Shown here in pieces: positions 12,965-24,600 of a stretch of DNA of 64,000 nucleotides (its first letter is position 1; each line of letters begins with the position of its first letter). The stretch lies in assembly GCA_024362935.1 (NCBI GenBank), contig JANCRA010000003.1, positions 10,096,001-10,160,000 on the forward strand, in the 5' to 3' direction. The translations under genes and the position numbers were made by a program. The notes beneath the pieces are model-generated. The model was not told the origin of the DNA and searched no databases. It saw only the letters and a list, made by a program, of their open reading frames with translations. The DNA comes from Setophaga petechia (lineage: Eukaryota > Chordata > Aves > Passeriformes > Parulidae).

Positions 12965-13077
12965 TCTGCTATACCAAGGGGTTGTAAGGAGTAATTATTG
13001 TTTGCAAAGCTCTTCGAGTTCCTCAGAAGAAAGATGCTATAAAAGTACAAAATACTGCTGTTATTATTATTATAAAC
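12965..13077 (+). mobile_element. 3' tail of an L3/CR1-type LINE or Deu-domain SINE
   Basis: In order: GGGGTTGTAAGGAGTAATTA, TTTGCAAAGCTCTTCGAGTT, CCTCAGAAGAAAGATGCTAT, AAAAGTACAAAATACTG, then TTATTATTATTAT. This follows the widespread old tail 'gtaaagtgctttgagatcct ... gatgaaaggcgctat ... gcaaagtattattatt', ending in the expected ATT-rich repeat. I recall that tail from amniote L3/CR1-type LINEs and SINEs sharing their 3' end. The exact family cannot be fixed without an alignment. It is diverged and carries no coding capacity. Confidence 0.68.
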
Positions 13078-13256
13078 TTTCAAATGCCAAAAACTAGGCA
13101 GTAATAATAGAAGTGCTGAAACAACTTTAACAATAGTGATGTGAACACATTAAGCTGTAATAAAGCCAGAGTTAACTAAATCAATCAAGTAGGCCTTGCA
13201 AACTGCTTGTTAGGACAAAATTGCATCTTTTCTAAAATAAATACAAGAGCATTCTC

Positions 13257-13290
13257 AGCTGGTGTAAATTAGCCCAGCTCCACTGGAGTC
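13257..13290 (+). repeat. Fragment of an old amniote palindromic repeat
   Basis: CAGCTGGTGTAAATTAGCCC, then CTCCACTGGAGTC, resembles one arm of a dispersed hairpin-type repeat of amniotes in which CAGCTGGTGTAAATC faces its own complement across GCTCCATTGA. Only one arm and the centre are present. It is short, so chance similarity is possible. Confidence 0.45.
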
Positions 13291-14180
13291 TGAGACTTGG
13301 ATTTAAAATGAGAGTTGCATTTTTTAAAATTTTTTTTCTCTTTTTTTTCTCTTGTTGCCATTGTTCATCTGTCCATGACTGTCTGTGTGTGTCAGTGTGT
13401 GTGCAGTTGGATGTGCATGCTGCAGAGACATTAGTGCTAACAAAATTTGTATCAGTTTCACTTGGGAGAAAGACCAAAGTTATGACAAATAAGTTTTATT
13501 TCAAACAGGAAAAGCCACTTGTGTTTCCACCCATGCACAGGTGAAGTTCTGACATTGTTTTGTTTTCATCTGACTTGTGTTCTGTAGAAAATGTCTCTTC
13601 ACCAGACTTTGTGGGTGTTATGTCAGAAAGAGGATGTTTTGGTAAAGCAGAAAAGGCACCATGAGAAAGTATGTTTAAATGTGTAAAATTAGAAGTTATA
13701 CACTGCTACTTACTAATCCTCCCCTTCATTGACTCCTGCCCTGAATAGTCACAATCCTATCAAACAAAACTATTTAACCATCAAATTTACATGATAAGTT
13801 AGGCAACCGATTTTGCTGAAATCAGACAGAAATTTCAAAATGTTTTCAAGCAGTTTCAATCAAGTACATTTCCTAATAATTATAAAGTACTTTTACAGTC
13901 TCAAAACCTGTGTAGATCTTGCTTTTAGAACAGACTCAGGCAACATGTTAATGCCATTATCTAACTACACCAAATTTATATGTCATCTTGTGATTCTTCA
14001 GAAAGATAACATATAAAGCATATATGATTAAGTATGTCAGAATTTGTATTTTGTTGCCATGAGAATGCTCTTTATTTCCTGGAAACGAAATACTTTTCTT
14101 GTAACTATTCTGAAGATAAAGTTTCCTACTAGTTTATGTTGTCAGCTAAATTTACATCAGCAAAAAGAGCACAGAAAGAA
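13291..14180. other. Non-coding stretch, no gene seen
   Basis: AT-rich with a T-rich segment at about 13320-13350. Frames at 13232-13544 overlap on both strands and have low-complexity ends. I see nothing further to annotate. Confidence 0.6.
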
Positions 14181-14330
14181 GAAAGAGATTCTGAGACTCA
14201 GAACAGTTCTGTCACTGACTTACTGTTGCTTTTTCGCCCAGCCTTCTTTTTCCTTAGTTAAAAGGAAAACTGTAAAATGAGGGTCATTGCACCCAAATTA
14301 CTCATTGTTAAACTGATTAAAAAAGAGAGT
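14181..14330 (+). mobile_element. MIR-like CORE-SINE fragment (3' half)
   Basis: TTCTGTCACTGACTTACTGT, then CCTTAGTTAAAAGG, ACTGTAAAATGAGGGTCATT, and finally ACTCATTGTTAAACTGATTA match, in order, the MIR landmarks CTCTGCCACTTACTAGCTGT, CCTCAGTTTCCTCATC, CTGTAAAATGGGGATAATA and CAGGGTTGTTGTGAGGATTA. Spacing is about right, divergence is high. Confidence 0.6.
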
Positions 14331-16155
14331 TGGAGTCTCCGTGATTTCTGAGCAGTTTTTCATTTTTGATTTCAGACCAAGTAATAGACCAGAGGAAGAA
14401 CAAGTGCAAAGGAGAGGTTAAAGTCCAAAATGCCAAAGAATTTGTATTCTGAACTGTGACTCAGTGACTGATAGGGGATGAACCTCAACTCCAAGTCTAA
14501 GCAGATGTTTCAAATCTGTGTTTGCATATTGCAGCTTGGGACCATGCACAGTTCTAAGAGACATATTATAATTTATTATTAATAAGAGTAATGATTGATA
14601 TTGTTGCATTATTTAATAATTGCACTACTTTCACTATTTAATAATAATTATTATTTGCACATGCAGATCAGGTAGTTAAGGTTCTTTTCCATAAGAAATG
14701 CAAATAAAGATTAATGAGTGATTCATAGCTAGTAAGATAATTTGATAATTTTTCCCCTGCAATTAAGCATCATTTACTTCAAGTGATCCTCAGTATTTTC
14801 ATTGTGTGCTCAATTGCTCAGTAGTGAAATCACTACTGAAATCACAAGGAATTGTTTCTTTGTCCTGATTACTGGAACATAACTTATACAATGCTTGTTA
14901 GCTCTTTGTCTTGACACCTAAGACTGTAATCCCCTTAAATCAAAAACTAAGTTCTAGTCAACCTCTGCATAATGCCCCAAAAAATGGTGTCCTGGACTCT
15001 ATAAAATAATTAGTATTCTTGTACAAGTGAGTAATAAAAATCTAATTTCTGGTGCAAGTATTACTGAAAAATAAATAAAAAGGAATGTGTTCTAGAAGTA
15101 CTTGAGAACACCCCTAGAACACCAATTTCTCTAAATGAGCATTGTGAACAAACTGTTGAACAAAGTACCTATTCTTGGAATAAACAGGGAGAAAAACAGC
15201 CAAAGTATATTAAACACAGTCAACAATTCTTGTCTTTTATTTGTAGAAGTATTAGTATTGTATATAAAATTTATATAAAACTTTTAAAATTATTTATGTT
15301 CTCTATTAAGCTTCTTGGTACTTAGTGTGGTGACCTTTTCATCTCATCTCTGGCATTGTGACTCAAGATTTTTGTGCTCCAAAGATTTGGAAACATTAAA
15401 AAAATAATGTAACATATATGGAGTTTTATAAGACATGAATTATTGTTTTTCCATCATCTTCTCATGTAAGTACACAACTAACATCATTAAAGGTATCAGT
15501 TTTGAATACATGCTAAAATATCTGTATGATTGGAATCATACAGAAACCTTGTAACAGGTTAGATTCGTGCCCTCTGATTATCATTCGTGATGTAGACATA
15601 AGTTGCAGGGTGCAGACTCAATCTGTAATCAGTTTGGTTTGTGGGTTTTGGTTTTTTTCTCCCTCCTATATGGGAAACACTCAGTAACACGCAGCAGCAA
15701 CAGTATTTTGAGAGAGATCTGCTTCTGTGAAAGTTTTCTGTTTGGGCAGACACTGCTCAGTATGCAATTAGCAGTGTCCATTCCTGTTTTTATAAGCAGC
15801 ATTTTAGCAATTAGGAACTTTTTAATTAAGTCTACTGTGTTCTCAGCTTGAGGCTTTTTGGGTGCACTCTTCCTCAGAAAAGTGAGATAACATTCAACCG
15901 AGACCTTCTTTTTCTGCAGTAGTTCTTCCAGATTCCATTCCCCAACAGGTCAATGCCCCCATTTAAAGACTTCAACACAATTTTTATTTTTATTTTTAAT
16001 TTTTTTTTTTAATATATAGCTTGTGTCACCACTGCTACCATCAAGATTCCTCTTTCAATAAGATGCTGATTGGATGAATATGGCTTCCAGTAACTCAGTC
16101 TTTGTTTTGTAAAAACATTATTACAACATTGTATAACACTTTAGAAATGTTTCAA
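14331..16155. other. Non-coding stretch, no gene seen
   Basis: AT-rich. It includes a near-perfect palindrome at 14819-14838 and a T-rich run at about 15980-16011. No supported gene, RNA or recent repeat. Confidence 0.6.
14819..14838. repeat. Short palindrome, CAGTAGTGA / TCACTACTG
   Basis: Two 9-bp arms are perfect reverse complements separated by 2 bp (AA). A second partial copy (CACTACTGAAATCAC) overlaps it. It could be a dimeric transcription-factor site or chance. It is too short for an element. Confidence 0.6.
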
Positions 16156-16158
16156 ATT

Positions 16159-16246
16159 TAGGCTGGCGTGGTGACTTAGCAGACTAGGGGGCTAACATAT
16201 GGAGTCTGCTACACACTAGAGACTGTGGTTTTATTGCTGGCACCAC
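16159..16246 (+). mobile_element. tRNA-derived SINE head (candidate)
   Basis: TGGCGTGGTGACTTAGCAG resembles a Pol III A box in its tRNA context, and GTGGTTTTATTGCTGGCACC, about 45-50 bp downstream, resembles a B box (GGTTCRANTCC) with the following acceptor strand. Spacing suits a tRNA-like promoter, but both boxes are mutated and no A-rich tail or target duplication is visible. Alternatives are a decayed MIR head or chance. Confidence 0.35.
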
Positions 16247-16494
16247 TAGTCAAGTCAGGATTAGCAACCATAGTATTTTCAGCAAGTTCTCAGATCACAA
16301 GGCCTCAGGTGTGGTTACCTAACACTTGCCAGAAGTAGGACAAATATTGCTGGGTGAAAGTAAAGACTAATTTAGTATATTCAGAGGGATACTTTTGCTA
16401 CAAGGGCTACATTTTTCTTAGGATTAAATAATTTCCTTTGTTTTCCATTAACTCAATCAAACGGTTTGAAATTCAAAACATGCTCCAAATGGTA

Positions 16495-16680
16495 GCCCTC
16501 GCTGGGTGCAGAGGCACCCGTCGGGACAGCGACCCTGAATAGGATACGGCTGGAACCTCTCCTTGTCCGCGGCTGCAGCTGTGTGTGCGCCAGACCTTGA
16601 AAAACAATCTGAGGAGCGAGCAAACAAGCAAACAAACAGATTCCTTTTCATATGAACTCACAGCACGGGCAGGATCCCAA
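16495..16680. promoter_or_regulatory. Isolated CpG-rich patch
   Basis: About ten CpG dinucleotides lie within roughly 180 bp (CCTCGCTGG, CCCGTCGGGACAGCGACC, ATACGG, GTCCGCGGC, GTGCGCC, GAGCGAGC, GCACGGG), against a background where CpG is rare. It is too short for a classical CpG island. Retained CpGs suggest either an unmethylated regulatory element or recently inserted sequence. Three minus-strand frames overlap here because GC-rich DNA has few stops. I give them no weight. Confidence 0.45.
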
Positions 16681-16799
16681 GCAAAATGTCTCTCATCTCA
16701 GCCCTGTCTCTGCTGGTGGAAAGCAGAGAAAAGAGGAAAAAGTTCTTTGGGAAAGACAAGCTCGCTGGGAGTGGGAATAATATACTTTAGGTGTTGATT

Positions 16800-16974
16800 G
16801 TAGTGTAATAAATAATGGTGAGATTTCATTAGAAAGTAAAAGAATGCATCTGTAGGAGAAAACGGATCCCATTAGAGAGCTGTGCAGAGCCTTCTCTTTA
16901 TTTCATGGTTGAAGTACAAAGTGACAATATCAGAACAAAAATAAAATAAGAGGGGGAACACATTCTCTATCTTA

Positions 16975-16975
<1 letters not shown>
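16800..16975. promoter_or_regulatory. Candidate conserved regulatory block (left)
   Basis: Repeat-free sequence with motif-dense text such as GTGTAATAAATAATGGTGAG, AAGAATGCATCTGTAGGAGA and GGATCCCATTAGAGAGCTGT. The TAAT, CATTAG and ATGCAT cores are typical of vertebrate developmental enhancers. It ends at an A-rich tract (16974-17018). The call is an inference from texture and position next to the similar block at 17019-17230. Confidence 0.3.
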
Positions 16976-17007
<32 letters not shown>

Positions 17008-17018
17008 GAAAAAGAAAA
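16974..17018 (+). repeat. A-rich / (AAAAG)n tract
   Basis: A run of about 20 A followed by AAAG, AAAAG and AAAAAG units. It sits between two unique blocks with no SINE or LINE body on its 5' side, so it is better called low-complexity DNA than a retroposon tail. Confidence 0.9.
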
Positions 17019-17230
17019 GTGGCAGCTAAAGCCAATAAAGTCCTTTATTTGAATGCCATTAGTGGGTTTGGCAGCCATCCGCACCATCTACTTCAGAGGA
17101 GCACTGCACAGATTAAGAGAGGCTGGATGCTAATTTGCACATATGGAAATGCTTTTTCTCGCCGTTCCGATGGCTCTGTTGTGGACAGATGGAATTAGTG
17201 AGCACTCCAAAGCCGTGAAGGCAAACACAT
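17019..17230. promoter_or_regulatory. Candidate conserved regulatory block (right)
   Basis: This stretch looks most like a deeply conserved non-coding element in the window. It contains GCCAATAAAGTCCTTTATTT, GAATGCCATTAGTGGG, GGATGCTAATTTGCACATAT and ATGGAATTAGTGAGC, that is several homeodomain cores (ATTAG, CTAATT), a POU-like site (GCTAATTTGCA) and a nearby CATATG E-box. It keeps CpGs (TCGCCGTTCCGATGG) that usually decay in neutral DNA. No frame is open across it. The (CTTT)n tract starts about 20 bp further on. Conservation cannot be checked here. Confidence 0.35.
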
Positions 17231-17250
17231 AAAAAAAAAATCCCCCTCTC

Positions 17251-17627
<377 letters not shown>

Positions 17628-18265
17628 CATTCATTCATGAGAAACTTCAGACCTGAAATAAATAATGTTAGCAGACCACTTTCCTTGGCATTAAAAAACT
17701 ATTTTATCATATTTCAATTGCAAATCATTTTTTAACTGGGAGCTCTAGTCATCTTAGCTTAGAATCAAGTGTGCCAAATAGTGTTGGCAAATTAAGGACA
17801 TCTTCAGATAAATTTGGCTTTACATGCTGTATATAGATCTCTATCCACTTCAGACTGTACTTTGCAATGCTGCCTTTCCTGACAGTGTACAGTAAGTATG
17901 GATTTTATTTTCTCATTCCAGTCCTCACATTAGTTAAACAAATGACACTTTCAGCTGTCTTATGACCAGAACGTGTTCTGACATGTTGTAAGGATGTGGG
18001 GCAGAGAGTGATCTTTGTGGGGTAAAGGATGATAAAAAGTGAATCCTGATGAGAATAAAAATCCCTGCGTTTCCAACCATGCAAAGACTGCTTAATCTGT
18101 CTGCCTTTGGACTACCGGATACTCCATGGACAAACTGCAGGAAGCAGATAGAAGAGAGCAGCCTGGACTCTCGCCCAGGAAGGAAGAGGTAGGAATTATT
18201 CCTGGGGCTTTTCCCTGGGCAGCACAGCTCTCCACCAACTTCAAAATAGGGGTGTGCCTTCAACA
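17628..18265. other. Non-coding stretch between tract and next block
   Basis: A minus-strand frame of 123 codons (17934-18305) has no domain, no coding bias I can see and no supporting signals. Otherwise unique AT-rich DNA. Confidence 0.55.
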
Positions 18266-18600
18266 TGATTAAAACACTGGAAAAAGGATCAATCCAAGGA
18301 GCCAAGAATCACTTTTATCTTGCTAATTTACAAGGGGAATTTCATATGCACCTTATCTATTGGCAGTCAAACAAAGCAGATGCATCATTCTTTAAGGCAG
18401 CCGAAAGTCAACGACCTTTGTTGCCAAATGTCTGTCTAGCCATTTTTTAAAATTTCTTTGAAATCAGCTGGCACCAACAACTAGCACCCGACCACCCCCC
18501 CAAACTTTGGATGAAGTGAATGCCGGAAACCAAATCAGGATTCAAATATGGTAAATAACACCTCTCTCTGCACTGAGACTGGCGCGCTGCCACTAGCAAG
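18266..18600. promoter_or_regulatory. Candidate conserved regulatory block
   Basis: Repeat-free, balanced composition with retained CpGs (GCAGCCGAAAGTCAACGACC, CACCCGACC, AATGCCGG, GGCGCGCTGCC) and motif-like text such as CTTATCTATTGGCAGTCAAA (a GATA site, TTATCT, near an NF1/CCAAT-like site, TTGGCA) and AAACAAAGCAGATGCATC (a SOX/FOX-like AACAAAG). It may be the distal part of the same cluster as 16.8-17.2 kb. Inference only. Confidence 0.28.
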
Positions 18601-21600
18601 AAGGTCTGTGCACAGTTCAGTCTCTTTGGGAGCCATTTCTGCTCTTCTTTAAACTACATAAATCCATTGAATAAGGCCATACACCCTCAGAAATAAAGGC
18701 AAGAACTGGGCTTTTGTAAGAGCACCTGGCTGGGATCTCTCTTACAGTGTGATGAATGGCTTGAAGGTGTCTTAAAGATACTTCACTCTGACCTTTTCTC
18801 TGGCCTTTTTCTTGTCCATTCTCTTCTCTCAACTTCTGAGAGTGTCTCAGTGATCTTAAGGGATTCACAGCTAAAAACAGTGTTGAAACTTACCATTTAC
18901 TTGACTTGCTCTGAAGAACCAGCTATGAAAATGCGTTTTGCTACCAAGTGATTATTATTTTAAGGACAGTATTCTGAGCATGTTTCTTTGGTGGCATCAA
19001 TCATAGCTATCAAGTGAATTGAAAACATGTGCACTTCAGGCAGAGGAACAAAATGTTGCTTGTGATCAGTTCCATTTGGTTATTAGCTCTATTCTGAGGA
19101 ACTTCAGTTTCTATAGAGGACGGAACCAAAGAAGAGATGTAATGAATCACTACCAAAGATGGTGACTGATCTCCCTTTCTTTCTGTCTTTTTATGTCTTT
19201 TTAGTTTGTTGTTTTTTGGGTTTTTTTTTTCTTTTTTTCCTGCTTACCCACTCCCACCCCCACTCCAATTCTTTCCCAAGTGCTCTGATGCCAGAGGCTG
19301 GAAAGATTTTGCTTCCAAAGAGCAGCATGTGGCTCTGGAGTGACAGATTCCTGACTGCTGCTCCAAGGCATTGTTCACAGCAAACAGGGAGGCTCTGACC
19401 TCTCTGATCCCACAGCTGAGAGAGGAGGAGAGCAGGCTACTCTTATAACTCTTACTCTTCTCTTTGTGTACAGTGCATCTAATGGGGACACACATTTGTA
19501 CTTCTCTCTTCGTTCAGAGAGCAAGGCCCAGTCTTGAACTCTTTATTCAGGCTCTTCTCACTCTCACTGAAGTCTGTTGAAGCCCATGCCATTCAGGAGC
19601 CTCACTCCTGTATTTCTCAATGCATAACAAAAGTATATCTTCCATTTCTAGTCAGAAACATTTTAAATTTCTTCTTTCCATACTAATTTTTTTTTATGGT
19701 AGAGACCTAGTGCTACTCTTTCCCTGAATACGTTTTAGGGTTTTGAGAAGAGTGTTATTGTTCTTTGGTGTCACAGTTAGGAGGAGAAACAACTTGCAAA
19801 CTCCTTTCCCTATGGACATCTGGTTGCAAATTGCTTTTTAAATAACTCTTTATATTGCGATAGTTTTATCAGAAAGTTAAACTTGTACATAAAGACAATG
19901 ATAGTGATCAGACTTCTGGAATCTAGAATTTCAGGGGAAAGCCTGCACCCTTTACAATAAAACTGAGATTTCACTCAAGTTCCTTACCAGCCTTATAGTA
20001 ACCCCCTCCCCACTTCCCTACGAAATGTATTGGCATTTCCTATATGATTTCAATGACTTTGAAATTTAATCCCTACAGAAGAGGTTTTAAATTGCTGCTA
20101 TTTTTCATGGATAGAAGCCCCTTAAAAAAATCTGAGCTTCAAGGCACTGCATTAAAAAAAACCCAGAAATTGAGGTGTGTAATATAAGATCCAATAAAAT
20201 ATTTGTAAAAATTAATGCTTTGGGGAAATAATGGTGAAGATCTGTAAAACTTGAAAGTTTCATTTTTGCAATGACTTTATAGGAAATTTAACAGCAATGT
20301 TTAGTTTATAAGAAAAATATATGCTTTCTGAAGTTTGAAAACAGAGCATCTTCAGGGGAAAAGACTCAATAATGTTTGGGACCATAATGGGAACTATAAA
20401 TTAAAACAAGAATAATCCAGCCCTGAAATGTTTGTGTTTATTTTGATGGTTTTTCTATTACAGATTCGTTTATCTTCAGTTTTATTCACTTATTTATTTA
20501 TTCTTTTAAAAAATGTTAAAGTAGTAACCTAGAATTCCCCTTAAAGTGAAATTTGAGTAGCAGAAGTTGGTGAAAGGATTCAGCATTAAATTATTAATGT
20601 CTTATTATTTGTAGCAACCAAGGTATCACAGTAGTGATAAACAAGTTCGTAGAAATTTTCCAGTAAATCCTCAATATCCAAAATTGGAAACATAAAGAAA
20701 ATAATTCAGAAGAATTACTAACAAAGTAATGATGATTAAAAAAAAAAGCAAAGAGTGATTTTAGTTTTTAGTTTTGGGTTTCGGGGTTTTTTTTTGTTTT
20801 AATTTTTCGTTTCTGTGGAGGAGAGGTGTTTATTTATTTTTATGTTGGGATTTTTTTTTAAGTGTCTGCTCTCTGTTTTTTCTACTTATTTATGCCCAAG
20901 AAATCCAGTTAATGCTGCTTAGGAAGGTCATGTAGCTGGACTTCCCAGAAGAAGACTAATAGAAATAGGAGAAACACAGCAAACCACCCAAAGACTGGGG
21001 TAGGAAATTGCATTTCAGCCAGGCATCCCATTTCTCAGCTGTCACCCAAATTTCTGAATCCTACTAGCATGGTCAGATGCATCAGTAACCCCCAGTTTCT
21101 GCAGCATGCACCAAAAGAGAGCAAGGAGCTGTGAAATATTAGCACAGCTACTTTGTGAAGAAGACAGCCCAAGTCTGGGAGCTCTTTTAAACAACATGGA
21201 TGCAGGCTGTGTTTTTCACTAATCAGGACATTGGTGCAAACTTCAGTTACCCACCCACCTGGGAATTGCAGACAGCCTAAAGGAGTCTTAGCTTCTTATT
21301 GACAAGTGTAATCAGTCCTTTATGAAGCAGTAAATATTCCATACAGACATGAAATTTACCTGAGTTCTTATAAACACAACATCATCCAAAGAAAGATGAA
21401 AAAAATCTATGCTGGTTTTAACAAACTAACTTCAATTTTGTCTTTATAGAGGAAATGGATAGAGGCAATGTTCTGAGATCAAAAAAACCCTTTCTTCCAG
21501 TTGAAGCTATTAATTACTCTGAGATTCAGGGCAGCTTCTGAAATTTGAACATCCTCCAAGGCTCAGGGTGAGGTTTTTCCCTTGAGTGGGAAGTGAGGAG

Positions 21601-24600
21601 ATGCACAACTTCATTATCCTTTGGGCTTCTAGTACATTTCACTGTGAGGTATAATTGCCCTTCCTGAGAGGTGGTTTAAATTTTTCCTGGAGGGACACAT
21701 CAAGTGAGCTGTAAGTGTGGTGTGCTCTGCATCCCACCCTCTGCCAAACCCCACCAGTTTGGACACAGCTGTTGATTCAGCCTGCAGGGTCACAGATGCT
21801 CCAGCCTGTGCACTTTGGCCACGCCAGAAGCTGATCTCGGGCTTGCTCCCTGCATAAAAAGGCAAAATTGGTCTTCAGGGTATCTTCAAATAACAGGAAA
21901 ACTGAACCTTTTATAACACTGGATGCATTACATGATGAGATGTGATCTGTACCCTGCAAATCCTCTCCCCATTTGTGTGCTCCTTCCAAATAGCTTCATT
22001 TGAGTTTCTTTGTTTCTGGCCTCTCCGGGTGATTCCTCAATTCCAAATAACTGTTCTTGCAGACAGAAATGTGACCCCATTGCAGGGTGGAGAAAATGTG
22101 GGGTATTCTGGCATGAGCTGTTTCTTGTGCTCTTATCCCACTGCTGGCCTCAGCCAACCTTTATTTGACTATGTGAGCTTATCTTCTGTTAATAATTTAA
22201 ACCCAGTCCTCACAATGGAGCAGTGTCACTTTCAAAGATGAGAGGACTATGACTATTTGGCTTTCTGTCTGTCCACAGAAAGCAAACAGCTAAAATGTCT
22301 AATTAGAAAGCTACATAAAAGTAATAGGAGAAGCATAAGTTGAAGGACCATCCATTACAGAGAAACTGAAGGATTCCTGGAACTGCACTGACCATAAGCT
22401 CCCGTAAGCTGCAATTTCAGACACAGTTTTAAGTAAATTCCCTTTTCAGCTTCACTTGTCCCACATGAAAGAAATGTTAACTTTAACACAGCAGACAAGA
22501 GCCCTTAAAATGAGGCAAGAGGAATTCTGTATTTAAGTGGAACATCATGGGGCTCATCAGAGTATTTAATAGTATTTTCCCTCCAGCTGTTTTTATTTAT
22601 CTTTAAACTTCCAATAAAAGTTATGTTTTATTTCAAGAAGCAATCCATAATAAACTTTTCAGCTGATGGTAGTGGTTAGTGCCTATGCCACCAACAGTGA
22701 TGATTAATTCTTTGGAGAAGAAATGAAAATTATTCTTTGCTACGCAGTACCTATCAAAATGAGTTTGAGTAGGGGCATTTGGGTCTTACCACCAATTTTC
22801 AAATTAGAGGAAACAATAATCCCATTCCATTGCTCTATGATAATGCTGGGAACTTGAAATGGGGTCAGTTTCTTACTGGAAGGCAAACTCAGAGCAATTC
22901 CTGGTCTTGCACATCATTGCTTTAATTCCGTTGTAATGTCATGACCCCCTGGGCTAGGTGCTGTCCAAGCATGGTGGGATGGGCAGCTCTTTTCCTGAGA
23001 AAGTGCTGCACCAAGTCCTTACAGACACACAGATGTTTTCAGATCCAGGCACTGTCAATCAAACCCTTGAATTGAACGAGATGTTTTAAATGTGCCAAAT
23101 CAAGCGTATGTCAAAATCTACATGAGATTTGGGCCATATAAGCATGGACCAAGGGTGAAGACTTAACTATTATTAGAACACAGTAAGTATAACAATTCTT
23201 TTCACTTTTAGTGGAGACAGCAAAAACAACAAAACACAAAAATTCTTCAGCTAAGACATGACTTCATTCAGGCCTGCAGCCACAAAACCAACTCCTTTTC
23301 TGACCCCAAGTCTCTGTGTCTTGCCTTCAGCACACTGTCTGTTATAGCATCCTGCCTAGTCCCAAAGGCCTATCCCATGCCTTCATGGAAACTGCCCTTC
23401 CCAATACTGAGCTTATACAGATGAATTTAGGCATTAGTTTTGCTTTTGTCCAGCTGCTGACAAGGAGGAGGAAACTGTTGAGACAATCTCAGTTAGAACC
23501 ACTGGCCCCTGAAGCTCACAGCACTGCTAGTTTCCATTGAGACAAGGTAGAATATTTACCTTGGTCAACACTTTGGATGCTCATTTTGAGTGGGTCTTTG
23601 TGATCAGGGTCTGACCCTACTGTTTCATACCGCAAACCTGATCTTTATCTACAAGGCTGAACCTTTTCTGTGTGGAGTTATCTGCTAAAACCTCTTCTAA
23701 GTAGCAGACAGAATATGCTTGATTACTGACTGTTGTACACAATCTTGGAAGACAAAGGACATCCAAAATGTTTCTTTCAGGAAGGATGTGGAGTTGGAAA
23801 TTTTTACTTCACTGTGGTCAGGATTGGGCCTACTGTAAAAAACACTTGTTCATCTTTATTTGGACTTTCCACTGGAGCAGAAGGACAGACCAGCTGACTG
23901 ATCTCTTTCCACCTGGTCTTCCTTTACTTTCTTCTGTGCAGGCTTTCATGTCATATTTATTACCAACTTGCATTATACTGTGTGTTTCTGCTTCTTCTGG
24001 ACAGATGAGTTTCTAAAGTTGAGTGCCTTGTTTTATATTTGCTAAACTTCAATCCATAAAAATATTTCTGTGGATGTGTGTGTGTGTGCGTGCACATGCA
24101 TTACAAAAGGTGAGGTTAGTGAGGAAGAGAAGATGGCGAACTGAGGCTCGTTTGGCTCTGTTTGCACTAGTTTTGTATGAAGTTTTCTTCTCTATACAAA
24201 TGACAACTGCACATATTCCTCATGGAGAAACCCAGTCAGCCAGGGGCATGAAGTTGCCAAGGGCAGTCCGGGGACTGCTATTTCACTGATCTTTTAATAA
24301 TATGATCCAAGGCTTTGTGAATAAAGACCTTCAGACGAATGCAGACTTCTGTGGAAAGCCAGTGGAGGGAGCAGAGGGATTAGAGGACTTGTTGGAAAGG
24401 TCTGCAGGAGTTTGTATTTCTAAGTAGAATATGTAGCAAGAGTCAAAGTTTTCAAACTACTGAAACTTACTGCCCTTGTGTTTGTTAATACTATTCAAAA
24501 ATTATAGTGCTTTCTTCAAAGAAAAACAAATATAAAAATTATGCAGAAAGCTATTTATTTCCAGACAGCTAACATTCACAAGTAGGGTGAAATCATAACT

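Noticed and set aside
17934..18305. 123-codon minus-strand frame
   Set aside because: No domain, no start context and no splice signals; consistent with chance.
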